Of a DNA stretch of 64,000 nt, positions 1 to 14,344 are shown piece after piece. A model generated the notes under the pieces. It was not told the DNA's origin. It made no database searches and was given only the letters and a program-made list of their open reading frames with translations. Each line of letters starts with the position of its first letter. Within the stretch, counting starts at the first letter, position 1. Origin of the DNA: Halomonas eurihalina (GTDB lineage Bacteria > Pseudomonadota > Gammaproteobacteria > Pseudomonadales > Halomonadaceae). The position numbers were made by a program, and so were the translations under genes. The stretch is from contig NZ_VTPU01000006.1 in the NCBI RefSeq assembly GCF_008274785.1, positions 62,001 through 126,000 of the forward strand. The letters run 5' to 3'.

Positions 1-391
1 TGAAGCCGAACTCCTCTCCATGGCTCGATCGAAGAGACCGCTGAACCTGTCAAATCCGATGGGGTGACGAAGTGGAGGTTAAAGTGAAAGTGCAGTGTTC
101 ATTGATATGTTCTCCCTGCTGTTTAGCGAAGTCATACCTACTGCTTTTAGCCCACCTGCTTGGCTATCGTTCTGGAAGGTGGGCTGTCTGACATGAACAG
201 GAATTAGGCCGATAACGAGGATTTTAACCCTCCGTTTTATAACGATTTTCCATGCCTTATGGCGACTGGATATAATGCTGTCGGTTGACGCTCACACCGT
301 ACCGATTGGCAGACGGCGCCGTTATCGAGCTGCATTCAAACGTATAACGGCCACTGCGATGTTTTGCTGAGTGGCCGTCTTTCATGATTTC
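1..391. other. AT-richer intergenic stretch at window edge
   Basis: No gene is recognisable here. The stretch is visibly richer in A and T than the rest of the window. Seen in it are an imperfect hairpin (arms 149-157 and 177-185, nine pairs, no T-run), a TATAAT at 271-276 without a good -35, and a hairpin at 347-378. A short frame open from the window edge ends at a stop near base 66 and could be the tail of an upstream gene. The region lies directly beyond the 3' end of the leftward tRNA-Thr, the usual side for integrated islands, but no integrase or attachment repeat is visible. Confidence 0.5.
347..384 (+). terminator. Possible hairpin terminator
   Basis: Nine-base perfect inverted repeat (347-355 with 370-378, ACGGCCACT/AGTGGCCGT) followed by CTTTC. 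The T-run is short, so termination is uncertain. On the opposite strand it could serve the leftward tRNA-Thr. Confidence 0.35.
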
Positions 392-467
<76 letters not shown>

Positions 468-518
468 GCGCGGATTATGATACTGGCGTGCGTGCCGGTA
501 TGCCAGGTCTGGAGGTCT

Positions 519-1832
519 TCAATAAGAATAATCGCGACCGGCCGCCTTGGCACGTTCACGAGAGCTTGGGTTGACCGATTCGCGGAAGGGCATCTCGCAG
601 ACTATCGCGGCTACCGGCTGCCCTGGAATGTCGAGGAACTCGTCGGGCAGCCAGGCCACCAGTTCGGTACCCAGTACCGCCGAAGAGACGGGAACATAGG
701 CCATGGCGATGTTGGTACCGAGTTCCGGTGAATACCAGGGTGAGGTGATCCAGCCACTGGGCTCGCTGCCGGCATCCGGACCTACCAGCCAGAAGTCCGG
801 TGCGTAGTCCTCGATGGGCTTGCCGCCGAGCTTCAAGCCTACCAGCTGATGGCTGAAGGGCGGCTTGCCTGCCTTGACGAGTTCCCGGGTGCGTTCCAGT
901 GCCTCCTTGCCAATGTAATTCGCCTCCTTGGCCTTGGGCACCATATGACCGAGGTTGCATTGGAAGGGATTGGTCTCATGGTCGAGATCCTGCCCGTAGG
1001 AAAGGATGCCGGCGGCAATGCGACGGTGGTGGGCCGGAGCGACGACCATCAGGTTGTATTGTTCACCGACGGCGAGAATGGCGTTCCAGACGGTTTCGGC
1101 ATTCAGGGTCGAGTCATGGGCATAGACTTCGTAGCCCTTTTCGCCGGAGAAACCGGTCTGGGAGATGAAGACGTCAGCGCCCTCGATCTGAGCGGCCATC
1201 AGGCCGTAATAGGGCACTTCGCGTACCGCTTCACCGACCAGATCGGCCAGCAGGTCCTCGGATTTGGGGCCTTGAACCTGAAGCGGGCTGACGTCGATCT
1301 CGTCGATCTCGACGTCGAAACGCATGCCATGATTGACTCCGCGGAACCAGTAGGCCAGGTCCGAATCGCTAATAGTGAACCAGAACTCGTCCTCGGCGAC
1401 GCGCAGCATTACCGGGTCGTTGAGCACGCGACCGTGTTCGTCGCAGAGCACTACATAGCGTCCCATCATGGTCGGAACCCGGGTCACGTCACGAGTGCAG
1501 ACGTAGTTGCAGAAAGCCTCTGCCTCGGGGCCCTTGACGCGAATGGGCCGCTCGACGGCGACGTTCCACAGGGTCACGTCGTTGACCAGTGCGCGGTACT
1601 CCTCCATGGCACCGCCATCCTCGGGGCGCACATAGGCGCGGGGGTGATACATGCGATTGTAGACGGTAGCCTTCCAGCAGCCGGCCTCGACGGAGAGGTG
1701 CCAGTAGGGAGACTTGCGTACCCGGTTGGAGAGTAATAGCTGAATGCCTGGGTCGCCACTCTGACGGAGGTTGACCGGCACCAGGCGCTCGCTCTGGTCG
1801 ATGGACTGCTGGAAATTGACGTTATGTGTCAT
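519..1832 (-). CDS. DmdA-like / GcvT-family aminomethyltransferase or demethylase
   Basis: Predicted 437-aa member of the GcvT (glycine cleavage T-protein) fold, whose members move a methyl or aminomethyl group to tetrahydrofolate. The order of conserved blocks follows DMSP demethylase DmdA more closely than glycine-cleavage GcvT: VEAGC..ATVYNRMYHP near the N-terminus, VERPIRVKG, then LNDPVMLR with FWFTISDSD, and SPLQVQGPKSEDL. The substrate cannot be told from sequence; DMSP, glycine betaine derivatives or another methylated compound are all possible. The ATG at 1832 is chosen because AGGAG lies about 8 nt upstream. The frame stays open to 2033, but that extension has no family similarity. 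The gene stands alone, without gcvH or gcvP, and its stop is 51 bp from the tRNA-Thr 5' end. Confidence 0.8.
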   Translation of the reverse strand: MTHNVNFQQSIDQSERLVPVNLRQSGDPGIQLLLSNRVRKSPYWHLSVEAGCWKATVYNRMYHPRAYVRPEDGGAMEEYRALVNDVTLWNVAVERPIRVKGPEAEAFCNYVCTRDVTRVPTMMGRYVVLCDEHGRVLNDPVMLRVAEDEFWFTISDSDLAYWFRGVNHGMRFDVEIDEIDVSPLQVQGPKSEDLLADLVGEAVREVPYYGLMAAQIEGADVFISQTGFSGEKGYEVYAHDSTLNAETVWNAILAVGEQYNLMVVAPAHHRRIAAGILSYGQDLDHETNPFQCNLGHMVPKAKEANYIGKEALERTRELVKAGKPPFSHQLVGLKLGGKPIEDYAPDFWLVGPDAGSEPSGWITSPWYSPELGTNIAMAYVPVSSAVLGTELVAWLPDEFLDIPGQPVAAIVCEMPFRESVNPSSRERAKAAGRDYSY

Positions 1833-2106
1833 GGTGCGGCACTCCTCGTCCTTGGCTGATGGCCCGAGCAGGTGTCGAGGAGACGTGTGCCTTTCGCCGT
1901 CGTTCTCGTCCACTCGGACCTCGCTGTCGGAGGCCCAGGCGGGCATCCGCTCGACGGCGTCATCTGGGCCATGTCGGTCGTTGCGGATGCGGGCCGCCGA
2001 TATCTTCAAGGTAGGTGTGAACGCGCGAATCACCGTTCCAGTGGCGACGCTGGTATTCCCGGGTACGACACCGCGTCACCGAGTGCAGGCACTTTTCGTG
2101 CAGGCC

Positions 2107-2928
2107 CTAGCGTGGTGCCTCGTGCAGCCTCGTCAGTCCTTCCTGGGCACTGGAAGCGACCAGGCGCCCGTCACGATCGTAGATGCTGCCACGGCTGAAG
2201 CCGCGTGCGCCGCCGGCCCAGGGGCTGTCCATGTCATAGAGTAGCCAGTCGTTGACCTTGACGTCGTGGTGGAACCACAGGGCATGATCGAGGCTGGCGA
2301 TCTGTAGCTTGGGGTCGCCGAAGGCGAGGTCGTGGGGAACCAGCGCAGTAGTCAGTAGGTTGAAGTCGGAGCTGTAGGCCAGCAGGTAGCGGTGCAACGC
2401 CGGGTCGTCGGGCAGTTTGCCGGCTAGACGGAACCACAGGCGCTTGCGGGCTGGCTGGCCGGGCTCGGCGCTGTCCTCGATATGGCGAAACTCGATCGGG
2501 TGACCGGGGAAGCGGGTCACCCCGGCGTCATTCACTTCGGGGGATTCGGGTGGTGTCACCTCGGGCATGCACGGCTGGTGGGCGATGCTGGTTTCCTCAC
2601 CGTGGAAGGACGCACTGCAGAAGAAGATCGGCCGCCCTTTCTGAATCGCCGTGATGCGGCGGGTGGTGAAGCTGGCGCCGTCACGCACGGCATCGACCTG
2701 ATAGATCACCGGCATCTGGGCATCGCCCGGGCGTAGAAAGTAGCCGTGCAAGGAGTGCACGCGGCGTTCGGCAGCGACGGTATGGGTCGCCGCCGAGAGG
2801 GCTTGACCGAGCACCTGGCCACCGAACAGTTGGGGGAGTCCCAGGTCCTGGCTGCGACCCCGGAAGAGGTTCTCCTCAAGGGGTTCCAGGGCGAGCAGGT
2901 CGACCAGGGCGTTTAGCGCGTCGGACAT
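2107..2928 (-). CDS. tesB: Acyl-CoA thioesterase II
   Basis: 273 aa, close to the usual TesB length of about 285. TesB hydrolyses medium- and long-chain acyl-CoA to free fatty acid and CoA in the cytoplasm. The double hot-dog signature is clear: LFGGQVLGQAL near residue 35, HSLHGYFLRPGD near 58-69, and C-terminal SLDHALWFH and AQEGLTR. By alignment with the E. coli enzyme, the catalytic set would be Asp188 (YSSDFN), Ser212 (in place of the E. coli Thr) and Gln262. AGGAGG lies 10 nt before the ATG. The gene is divergent from tadA across about 108 bp. Confidence 0.93.
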   Translation of the reverse strand: MSDALNALVDLLALEPLEENLFRGRSQDLGLPQLFGGQVLGQALSAATHTVAAERRVHSLHGYFLRPGDAQMPVIYQVDAVRDGASFTTRRITAIQKGRPIFFCSASFHGEETSIAHQPCMPEVTPPESPEVNDAGVTRFPGHPIEFRHIEDSAEPGQPARKRLWFRLAGKLPDDPALHRYLLAYSSDFNLLTTALVPHDLAFGDPKLQIASLDHALWFHHDVKVNDWLLYDMDSPWAGGARGFSRGSIYDRDGRLVASSAQEGLTRLHEAPR

Positions 2929-2946
2929 TCGGGGGTATCCTCCTGA

Positions 2947-3504
<558 letters not shown>

Positions 3505-3508
3505 GCGC

Positions 3509-4993
3509 TCAGGTGCTGGGCGGGATGACGTTGAACGTCTCGCGACTCGCCTCTCTGGGTAGCCGGGCGTTGAGCGGATGGAACTGCTCCTGGCTGCGGT
3601 CCACATAGGCCAGGATCTCGTGATAGCGGCGAATGTTGCGGACGTAGATCACCGGCTCACCGCCACGGGCGTAGCCGTGGCGGGTCTTTTCATACCAGCC
3701 GCTCTCCTGGAGCAACGGCAGCGAGCGTCGAACATCCCCCCAGACATCGGGGTCGCCGCCACGCTGACGGGTGATATCGCGCGCGTCATAGAGGTGCCCC
3801 AGCCCTACGTTGTAGGCTGCCAGTGCCATGTAAAGGCGGTCGTCGCCGGTGATCGACTCGGGCAGTCGTTGCTCGAGGCTTCTCAGGTAACGCGCGCCGC
3901 CATCGATGCTTTGCGCCGGATCGAGGCGGTTGTCGACGCCCAGGTCGCTGGCAGTGGGACGGGTCAGCATCATGAGTCCGCGGACGCCGGTAGGAGAGGT
4001 CGCCTCGGGATTCCAGTGGGATTCCTGATAGCCCACCGCGGCCAGCAGTTTCCAGTCGAAACCGGTGTCGCGGGCGGACTGGCGGAATAGCTGGGCATAA
4101 TCCGGCAGCCGTTTCTGGGCATGAGAGATGAAGGTGCGTGCACCGACATATTCGAGATAATTGTCGCGGCCGAAATAGCGTGTCTCGAGTCGCTGGAGCA
4201 GGCCATTGTCCTGCATGTCGGCGAGGAAGCGGTTGGCCTCGCGTACCAGTCCCAGGCCTTGGCCAGCGGGAAAGGCCCAGGCCAGGGAAAGCGGCTTGCC
4301 GAACCGGAAACCGTCCTCGACCTCGGGGAAAAACAGGCGATTGAGTCGGAACTGGTGCTCGAAGACCACGGCGGCGTCCAGGTCGCCATTCGCGACCTGG
4401 CTCAGCAACGAGGCGACCTCCATATCGCTGGATTCCTTCCAACTCAATTCTGGGTATTCGGCCTGGAGTTCGCGCATGACAGTATCGGTGCCGGTGCCAC
4501 TCAGGGTGCCGATCTCCAGGCCTGGCAGGTCTTCGATACCGCTGGGCGGCGGGAGGCCTCGGCGGTAGACCAGCAAGGGTTGCAGCGGCATGATCGGACG
4601 ACTGAAAATCACACCCTCGCGCCCCGGATCGAGTGGCAGGGCGGCGGCACCCATATCCCCCTGCTGACGCACTGCGCCGAGCACATTGGTGGTGTTGTGG
4701 TCATCATTGAGCGCCAGGCTGACATTGAGGTGGTCGGCAAAGCGGCGCATCAACTCGTATTCGAACCCGGTGGGCCCCTGGCGGCCTTCGTAATAGGTGG
4801 TCGGGGTATTGCGGGTATGCACGCTGATGAAATCCCGTTGCAGCACGTCCTGCAAATGCGGTCCAGGCTCGCTGTTCGGCAGCACTGGGAATAGCATGAG
4901 CGGCAGTGTGACGCACAGTGTCAGGTAGCCGCGCCAGTGGCGGCGGACATGGTTGAACCAGGATGCGAGCATAGTGGCGATGAGCGGCAGCAA
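3509..4993 (-). CDS. mltF: Membrane-bound lytic murein transglycosylase F
   Basis: 494 aa. MltF cleaves the MurNAc-GlcNAc bond of peptidoglycan, forming 1,6-anhydroMurNAc, at the outer membrane. A hydrophobic N-terminal segment (about residues 21-37) is followed by a periplasmic amino-acid-binding-like domain (about 50-275) and a C-terminal SLT domain. The catalytic Glu is Glu324 in GYQESHW, followed by GVRGLMMLT and AAYNVG. The first start is a TTG at 4993, close behind GGAGGG; an ATG at 4972 is an alternative start. It is divergent from purL and nearly touches tadA at the 3' end. Confidence 0.93.
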   Translation of the reverse strand: MLPLIATMLASWFNHVRRHWRGYLTLCVTLPLMLFPVLPNSEPGPHLQDVLQRDFISVHTRNTPTTYYEGRQGPTGFEYELMRRFADHLNVSLALNDDHNTTNVLGAVRQQGDMGAAALPLDPGREGVIFSRPIMPLQPLLVYRRGLPPPSGIEDLPGLEIGTLSGTGTDTVMRELQAEYPELSWKESSDMEVASLLSQVANGDLDAAVVFEHQFRLNRLFFPEVEDGFRFGKPLSLAWAFPAGQGLGLVREANRFLADMQDNGLLQRLETRYFGRDNYLEYVGARTFISHAQKRLPDYAQLFRQSARDTGFDWKLLAAVGYQESHWNPEATSPTGVRGLMMLTRPTASDLGVDNRLDPAQSIDGGARYLRSLEQRLPESITGDDRLYMALAAYNVGLGHLYDARDITRQRGGDPDVWGDVRRSLPLLQESGWYEKTRHGYARGGEPVIYVRNIRRYHEILAYVDRSQEQFHPLNARLPREASRETFNVIPPST

Positions 4994-5229
4994 GACCCTC
5001 CACCTTACCCAGCCTCCCTCCGGCTGTCATCATTCTCGATTTCTCGCGACCGGCGCTTTCCAGTATCATGTGGGCATTCAGTCGCCGGCTGCGGCCCTTC
5101 AAGGACGACTGGCTCAACGCCGATGCGGCTCACTCATCGAGTGGTCGTGGGTTGAGGCCTGAGCCGGTTGTTCGGCGCTTCCTTCATTTTGCGTCCTTCA
5201 CATTTTGTTCGCTTCAGAGGCCCGAGGAT

Positions 5230-9165
<3,936 letters not shown>

Positions 9166-9198
9166 AGGCAGACGGCGGGGCCACCAGAACCCGCCATG

Positions 9199-9245
9199 CA
9201 AGACGCCGACGCCTGGCTGGGCGTCGGCGTCTTGCCTTTGTCTCT
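9199..9245 (+). terminator. Rho-independent terminator of purL
   Basis: Perfect 15-bp GC-rich stem (9199-9213 with 9220-9234) with a 6-nt loop, followed by CCTTTGTCTCT. It sits 33 bp after the purL stop and may also act on the leftward zinc-ribbon gene. Confidence 0.8.
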
Positions 9246-9273
9246 GCTTATGCTGCCTCGGTTTGGCGCGGGG

Positions 9274-9492
9274 TCAGGAGGCGTTATTGTCCGAGGCGCC
9301 GTCCTTGTGCTTCAGATGCGATTCCACATCATCGAGTAGACTGCGGAATTGTGCCTGAAGACGGTCATAACGCCCGAAATCATGACCGCACTCCTCGCAA
9401 TAAACATGGTACTGCCCCTCTCGGCTCGGCGGCAGGCGCTTCCAGGGGCTGCCGCATTCCGGACAATTGGGGCTGGTCTTTTGAGTGGTCAT
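9274..9492 (-). CDS. Small zinc-ribbon protein of unknown function
   Basis: 72 aa. Two CxxC knuckles (CPECGSPW near residue 10 and CEECGHDFG near 32) form an apparent zinc ribbon, followed by a charged helix (YDRLQAQFRSLLDDVESH). The start is well supported: AAGGGAGA lies about 7 nt before the ATG. I do not recognise a named family. The fold suggests nucleic-acid or protein binding, but nothing in the context fixes the role. It points towards the purL terminator and is divergent from radD. Confidence 0.75.
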   Translation of the reverse strand: MTTQKTSPNCPECGSPWKRLPPSREGQYHVYCEECGHDFGRYDRLQAQFRSLLDDVESHLKHKDGASDNNAS

Positions 9493-9651
9493 GCAAGGTT
9501 CTCCCTTAGGGCAATACGAGATAGTTCATTCTCATACTACCTAGGTATCACGCCTGTGTGCCCATAGGTCAAGCCATGCTCGGCCGTTTTGCTGTCGGCA
9601 GCGGTGGCGGAAGGTGGCAAGATGGCGACGTTTCACCGCAAGAGTGACCCT

Positions 9652-11451
9652 ATGAGCATCTCTTTCGCACCACGATTGCGTCCTTATCAACAGGACGCGG
9701 TAACCCGAGTGATCGAGCATTTTCGAGCCAGTCATGACCCGGCCGTGGTGGTGTTGCCCACTGGCAGCGGCAAGTCGCTGGTGATCGCCGAGCTGGCTCG
9801 TCTGGCACGGGGCCGGGTGCTGGTGCTGGCGCATGTGCGCGAGCTGGTGGAACAGAATCACGCCAAGTACGAGGCCTACGGGCTCGAGGCAGACATCTTC
9901 AGTGCTGGCCTCGGCAGCAAACGGGCGGCGCGACAGGTGGTGTTCGGCTCGGTGCAGTCGGTGGTGCGCAACCTCGACGCCTTCGGTGAGTGTCTCGATG
10001 CACAGGGTGGCGAGCATGGTGCCTTTTCGTTGCTGGTAATCGATGAGTGTCATCGGGTCTCGCTGGACGATGATTCGAGCTACCGGCGTGTGATCGAGGC
10101 CCTGCGTCGCCACAACTCGCATCTCAAGATTCTCGGCTTGACCGCCACGCCGTACCGGCTGGGGCAGGGCTTTGTCTATCATCGGCACTACCATGGCATG
10201 GTGCGTGGCGATGACGATTGCTTCTTTCGCGAGTGTGTCTTCGAGCAGCCGCTGCGCTTGATGGTCAAGCAGGGCTACCTGGCCGAACCGCAGCGCGTCG
10301 ACGCGGCAGTGGCCCGCTATGATTTCTCGCGGTTGGCGCCGGGTGCCGGCGGGCACTTTCAGGACGCTGAGCTCGATCAGGTGGTGGCCGGCCATCGTGC
10401 CACGCCGGCCATCGTCGCCGAGGTGGTGGCGTATGCCGCCGAACGTCAGGGCGTGATGCTGTTTGCCGCCACCGTGGTGCACGCCGAGGAAGTGCTCGGT
10501 CATCTACCGGAGGGACAGGCGGCACTGATCACCGGTGCCACGCCGTCCGACGAGCGCCAGGCGTGCATCGAGGCCTTCAAGGCGCGGCGTCTCAAGTACC
10601 TGGTCAATGTGTCGGTGTTGACCACCGGCTTCGATGCGCCCCATGTCGACCTGATCGCGATTCTTCGACCCACGGAATCGGTCGGGCTTTACCAGCAGAT
10701 CATCGGGCGTGGTTTGCGGCTGGCCGAGGGCAAGCGCGATTGCCTGATCCTCGACTACGCCGGCAATCCCTGGGACCTCTATGCCCCCGAGGTGGGCAGC
10801 CCCCGGCCAGCGCCGGACACCGAGCCCGTCCAGGTCGAATGTCCCGCCTGCGGTCACGCCAATCTCTTCTGGGGGCGTCGCGACGGTGAACTGGTGATCG
10901 AGCATTTCGGGCGCCGTTGCCAGGGGCTGATCGAAGATGACGCGGGCCGACAGCTCCAGTGCGATTTTCGCTACCGCTTCAAGGAGTGCGAGCATTGTGG
11001 CGCCGAGAACGATATCGCCGCGCGTCGCTGCCATGGCTGCCAGGCGATGCTGGTGGATGCCGACGACAAGTTGCGCGAGGCCTTGCGCCTGCGTGACGCC
11101 ATGGTACTGCGCGTGACCGGCATGCAGCTCGAAGTGACGCACAATGGGCGTGGCTTGCCGCGTCTCAAGGTCACCTATCACGATGAGGACGGCGCGACCC
11201 TGAATGAGTGGTTTGCGCTGGAGACGCCGGCCCAGCGCGGCGCCTTCGCGGCGGTCTTTCTGCGCCGTCATCTGCGGGCGCCGGGAGCGGACTGGTGGCC
11301 ACGGAGTCCGGCGGAAGTCGTGGCGGAGCGGCGCCGGTTGAAAGCGCCGGACTTCGTCGTCGCTCGCAAGACCGGGCGCCACTGGCAGGTGCGCGAGAAG
11401 TTGTTCGATTATGCTGGCCGCTACCGAACCGCCGATGCGGCCGAGGCATGA
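9652..11451 (+). CDS. radD: SF2 helicase-like DNA repair protein RadD
   Basis: 599 aa. It resembles E. coli RadD (YejH), a DEAD/DEAH-type SF2 ATPase involved in double-strand-break repair and in stimulating RecA strand exchange. Seen are a Q-like LRPYQQDAV at 9-17, Walker A PTGSGKS (36-42), Walker B DECH (131-134), SAT-type LTATP and motif VI IGRGLR. Beyond the helicase core is a Cys-rich region (CPACGH and CEHCG...CHGC) matching the zinc-finger part of RadD. The start at 9652 matches the E. coli N-terminus. An ATG at 9622 has a better-placed GGAAGG and would add 10 residues. Confidence 0.88.
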   Translation: MSISFAPRLRPYQQDAVTRVIEHFRASHDPAVVVLPTGSGKSLVIAELARLARGRVLVLAHVRELVEQNHAKYEAYGLEADIFSAGLGSKRAARQVVFGSVQSVVRNLDAFGECLDAQGGEHGAFSLLVIDECHRVSLDDDSSYRRVIEALRRHNSHLKILGLTATPYRLGQGFVYHRHYHGMVRGDDDCFFRECVFEQPLRLMVKQGYLAEPQRVDAAVARYDFSRLAPGAGGHFQDAELDQVVAGHRATPAIVAEVVAYAAERQGVMLFAATVVHAEEVLGHLPEGQAALITGATPSDERQACIEAFKARRLKYLVNVSVLTTGFDAPHVDLIAILRPTESVGLYQQIIGRGLRLAEGKRDCLILDYAGNPWDLYAPEVGSPRPAPDTEPVQVECPACGHANLFWGRRDGELVIEHFGRRCQGLIEDDAGRQLQCDFRYRFKECEHCGAENDIAARRCHGCQAMLVDADDKLREALRLRDAMVLRVTGMQLEVTHNGRGLPRLKVTYHDEDGATLNEWFALETPAQRGAFAAVFLRRHLRAPGADWWPRSPAEVVAERRRLKAPDFVVARKTGRHWQVREKLFDYAGRYRTADAAEA

Positions 11452-11562
11452 GTCGCCGTTGGAGGCCGGGTGGCTTACCTTGGTGGGGTGGCTCTTGGTA
11501 GACTTCACGGTCAACCAACGGGCGTGTTTCCGCCAGCAACGTCGCAGGAGGCCAGGCCACGC

Positions 11563-12501
11563 GTGAGCGATACGCCAACGACCGCCGATGGTGAGGCGAG
11601 TGCCGCGCAGGATGTCGAAAATAGTGCGGCGGTGCTCGGTCGGCTGTTCGACGAGCCGATCACCCAGTTGCCGGAGGATCTCTATATCCCGCCGGAGGCG
11701 TTGCGTGTCTTTCTCGAGGCTTTCGAGGGGCCGCTCGATCTGCTGCTCTACCTGATTCGTCGCCAGAACCTGGATATTCTGGCCATCAACGTGGCGGCCA
11801 TCACCCATCAGTACATCGAGTACGTGGAACTGATGAAGGCCATGGAGATCGAGTTGGCCGGCGAGTATCTGCTGATGGCGGCGATGCTGGCCGAGATCAA
11901 GTCGCGCACCCTGTTGCCGCGCCCTCCCAAGGAGAGCGACGAGGACAACGAGGAAGATCCCCGCGCCGAGCTGATTCGCCGCTTGCAGGAGTACGAGCGG
12001 CTCAAGAGCGTCGCCGAGTCGTTGGCCGACCTGCCCCGGCTGGGGCGCGACTGGTTTCCGGCGCGGGCAGCATTGCCGCCGCTCGAGTCCCGGGTGATCC
12101 ACCCCGATGTGGAACTCGATGAATTGCTCGGCGCGCTGGCGGGTATACTGCGACGGGCGGAGCTCAACCAGTCTCACCAGATCAGCCGTGAAGTGCTTTC
12201 GACTCGCGAGCGCATGCTGGCGATCATGGAGCGCCTGAGTCACGAGCATCACACGCCCTTCGAGGCGTTGTTCAATCTCGAGGAAGGGCGCGCGGGCGTG
12301 GTCGTCACCTTCATGGCGATTCTCGAGCTGGCCAAGGAATCCTTGATCGAGATCGTGCAGAATGCGCCGTTGTCGCCGATCCACGTGCGTGCCCGGGCCG
12401 GGACCGAGGCACAGGAAGGTGACGAGGACTTCGAGGAGGAGGGCGACGTGGGTGAGAGTCCCTTCGCGACGCAGGACGAGGATGGGAGCGAACCGGCATG
12501 A
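11563..12501 (+). CDS. scpA: Segregation and condensation protein A
   Basis: 312 aa. ScpA is the kleisin of the SMC-ScpAB condensin and bridges SMC heads during chromosome segregation. The family core starts at residue 45 or so, with FEGPLDLLLYLIRRQ and then INVAAITHQY and EYLLMAAMLAEIKSRTLLP. The C-terminal winged-helix part includes VVTFMAILELAKE. A GTG start at 11563 is preferred because GCAGGAGG lies upstream; the frame opens at 11470 without better support. The C-terminus is strongly acidic. The last four bases (ATGA) overlap the scpB start, so the two are translationally coupled. Confidence 0.93.
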   Translation: MSDTPTTADGEASAAQDVENSAAVLGRLFDEPITQLPEDLYIPPEALRVFLEAFEGPLDLLLYLIRRQNLDILAINVAAITHQYIEYVELMKAMEIELAGEYLLMAAMLAEIKSRTLLPRPPKESDEDNEEDPRAELIRRLQEYERLKSVAESLADLPRLGRDWFPARAALPPLESRVIHPDVELDELLGALAGILRRAELNQSHQISREVLSTRERMLAIMERLSHEHHTPFEALFNLEEGRAGVVVTFMAILELAKESLIEIVQNAPLSPIHVRARAGTEAQEGDEDFEEEGDVGESPFATQDEDGSEPA

Positions 12502-13412
12502 CCGCCATGGAATATCCCGAGGCGCTGGACGATATTCTCGAGGCTGCCCTGCTGGCGGCCGGCGAACCCTTGCCGCTGGAGCGTCTTGAGGCACTTTTCG
12601 ATGACCACGAGCGCCCGCCGCGTCGCGCCCTGCGCGAGTCGCTGGAGCGTGTCGAGGGGCGTCATGAGCGCGGTGCCATGGAGCTGCTCGAGACTGCCAC
12701 AGGCTACCAGCTGCGCATTCGGCCGCGGCTGTCGTCCTGGGTGTCGCGGCTGTGGGATGAACGCCCACAGCGCTATTCGCGGGCGCTGCTGGAGACCCTG
12801 GCGATGATCGCCTATCGTCAACCAGTGACGCGGGCCGACATCGAGGAGGTGCGCGGGGTATCGGTGAGCGGTTCCATCATGCGCACTCTGGTCGACCGAG
12901 GCTGGGTGAGGGTCGTGGGGCACCGTGATGTGCCTGGACGCCCGGCGGTCTATGCCACCACGCGCTCCTTTCTCGACGACTTCGGCCTCAAGACGCTCGA
13001 TGAACTGCCGCCGATGCACGAACTCAAGAGCTTCGGCGAGGAAGAGACCTATCAGGAGGACGAGCCGCCGCCGCCCCAGCAGGACGTGCTGGCGCAGGCG
13101 GATGAGTCGCTCGATGAGCCCGAGGAAGAAGGTGGCGCCGAGGAAGAAGGTGAAGCCGAAGAAGAGAGCGACCGCGAACTCGAGGCGTCACCGGCAGCGG
13201 CCGGAGCCGAACGGGCGGAAGCGCCGGCTGGGTCTGAAGAATCATTGGCCGGGACGGCCGACGAGGATGAAACACACGCCGGGACGGCGTCCGAGCGGAC
13301 GAGTCCGAGCTTTGCCGATATCGAGGCTCGGTTGTCCGAGCGTGCCCGTGGCCGCGTCGACGAGGATGCTGCTGCGGGGACGGAATCCACGACAAGTGAG
13401 ACAGATGACTGA
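12498..13412 (+). CDS. scpB: Segregation and condensation protein B with long acidic tail
   Basis: 304 aa. ScpB is a tandem winged-helix dimer that binds the ScpA kleisin. The family domain spans about residues 1-190, with [17 protein letters not shown], then [23 protein letters not shown] and GRPAVYATT. From about residue 195 to the end runs a low-complexity tail of Glu, Asp, Ala and Ser; typical ScpB proteins stop near 190-200 aa. Acidic tails fit a halophile's cytoplasm, but a role is not known. It overlaps scpA by 4 nt and rluB by 1 nt (TGATG), forming one operon. Confidence 0.94.
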   Translation: MTAMEYPEALDDILEAALLAAGEPLPLERLEALFDDHERPPRRALRESLERVEGRHERGAMELLETATGYQLRIRPRLSSWVSRLWDERPQRYSRALLETLAMIAYRQPVTRADIEEVRGVSVSGSIMRTLVDRGWVRVVGHRDVPGRPAVYATTRSFLDDFGLKTLDELPPMHELKSFGEEETYQEDEPPPPQQDVLAQADESLDEPEEEGGAEEEGEAEEESDRELEASPAAAGAERAEAPAGSEESLAGTADEDETHAGTASERTSPSFADIEARLSERARGRVDEDAAAGTESTTSETDD

Positions 13413-14275
13413 TGAGTGACACCAGCGAAAAACTGCAAAAGGTCCTGGCCCGGGCGGGGCTGGGTTCGCGCCGTGAAATGGAGACCGCCATCGCCGACGG
13501 GCGGGTCAAGGTCAACGGTCAGGTGGCGACCCTGGGAGACCGGGTCGAGCTGCGCGACAAGGTGGCCTTCGACGACCGTCCGGTGGCCCTGCGCGGTGCC
13601 GACGAAGTGCCGCGCAGGGTGATCATGTACAACAAGCCGGAGGGCGAGTTGTGCACGCGCAAGGACCCGGAAGGGCGTCGTACCGTCTTCGATCGCCTGC
13701 CGCGCCTCAAGGGCGAGCGCTGGATCGCCATTGGCCGCCTGGACATCAACACTAGCGGGTTGCTGCTGTTCACCACCGACGGCGAGTTGGCCAATCGATT
13801 GATGCATCCCGCGACCCAGATCGAGCGCGAATATGCGGTACGCGTGATGGGCGAGGTGACCATGGAGCATATCAAGGCGATGGTCGAGGGCGTGATGCTC
13901 GATGACGGTCCGGCACGTTTCACCGATGTGCAGGAGTTCGGCGGCGAGGGCATTAATACCTGGTTCCATGTGGTCCTCATGGAGGGGCGTAATCGCGAAG
14001 TGCGCCGGCTATGGGAGTCGCAGAACCTCACTGTCAGCCGCCTCAAGCGCGTGCGCTATGGCAACATCTTCCTCGACAAGCGAGCCAAGGCGGGGGAGTG
14101 GGTCGAGCTCGGTCAGGACGAGATCGACGACCTGGCCGAACAAGCGGGGCTGTCATCGCGCAAGGTGCCGGAACTGACGCCTGATGAGAAGAACCGCTGG
14201 AGCCGCGACAAGAACAAGCGGCGCCCAGTACAAGGCATGCGAAAGCCCAAGCCATCCAAGTCTCGAGGGCGTTGA
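13412..14275 (+). CDS. rluB: 23S rRNA pseudouridine2605 synthase
   Basis: 287 aa. RluB isomerises U2605 of 23S rRNA to pseudouridine. An S4 RNA-binding domain (about 5-50, with [18 protein letters not shown]) precedes the RsuA/RluB catalytic domain. The catalytic Asp is Asp111 in [12 protein letters not shown], followed by REYAVRVMG and [11 protein letters not shown]. The C-terminus is basic and lysine-rich, as in other RluB proteins. It follows scpB with a 1-nt overlap; scpAB-rluB is a common grouping in proteobacteria. Confidence 0.95.
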   Translation: MSDTSEKLQKVLARAGLGSRREMETAIADGRVKVNGQVATLGDRVELRDKVAFDDRPVALRGADEVPRRVIMYNKPEGELCTRKDPEGRRTVFDRLPRLKGERWIAIGRLDINTSGLLLFTTDGELANRLMHPATQIEREYAVRVMGEVTMEHIKAMVEGVMLDDGPARFTDVQEFGGEGINTWFHVVLMEGRNREVRRLWESQNLTVSRLKRVRYGNIFLDKRAKAGEWVELGQDEIDDLAEQAGLSSRKVPELTPDEKNRWSRDKNKRRPVQGMRKPKPSKSRGR

Positions 14276-14298
14276 TCGGGCGGCGATAAAAAAATCGC

Positions 14299-14327
14299 TT
14301 GCCAGCGACCGGGTCCATACGTATTAT
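14299..14327 (+). promoter_or_regulatory. Sigma-70 promoter of the tRNA-Lys pair
   Basis: TTGCCA (14299-14304), a 17-bp spacer and TATTAT (14322-14327). The predicted start lies near 14334, about 10 nt before the first tRNA. Confidence 0.75.
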
Positions 14328-14344
14328 TTGCACCCGTTCGGCAG

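Noticed and set aside
149..185. Nine-bp hairpin near the left edge as a terminator
   Set aside because: No T-run follows on either strand.
1833..2033. N-terminal extension of the DmdA-like protein
   Set aside because: A strong AGGAG precedes the ATG at 1832, and the extension is low-complexity without family similarity.
10504..12768. 754-codon frame antisense to radD and scpA
   Set aside because: Spans two unrelated well-supported genes on the other strand; composition is that of a shadow frame.
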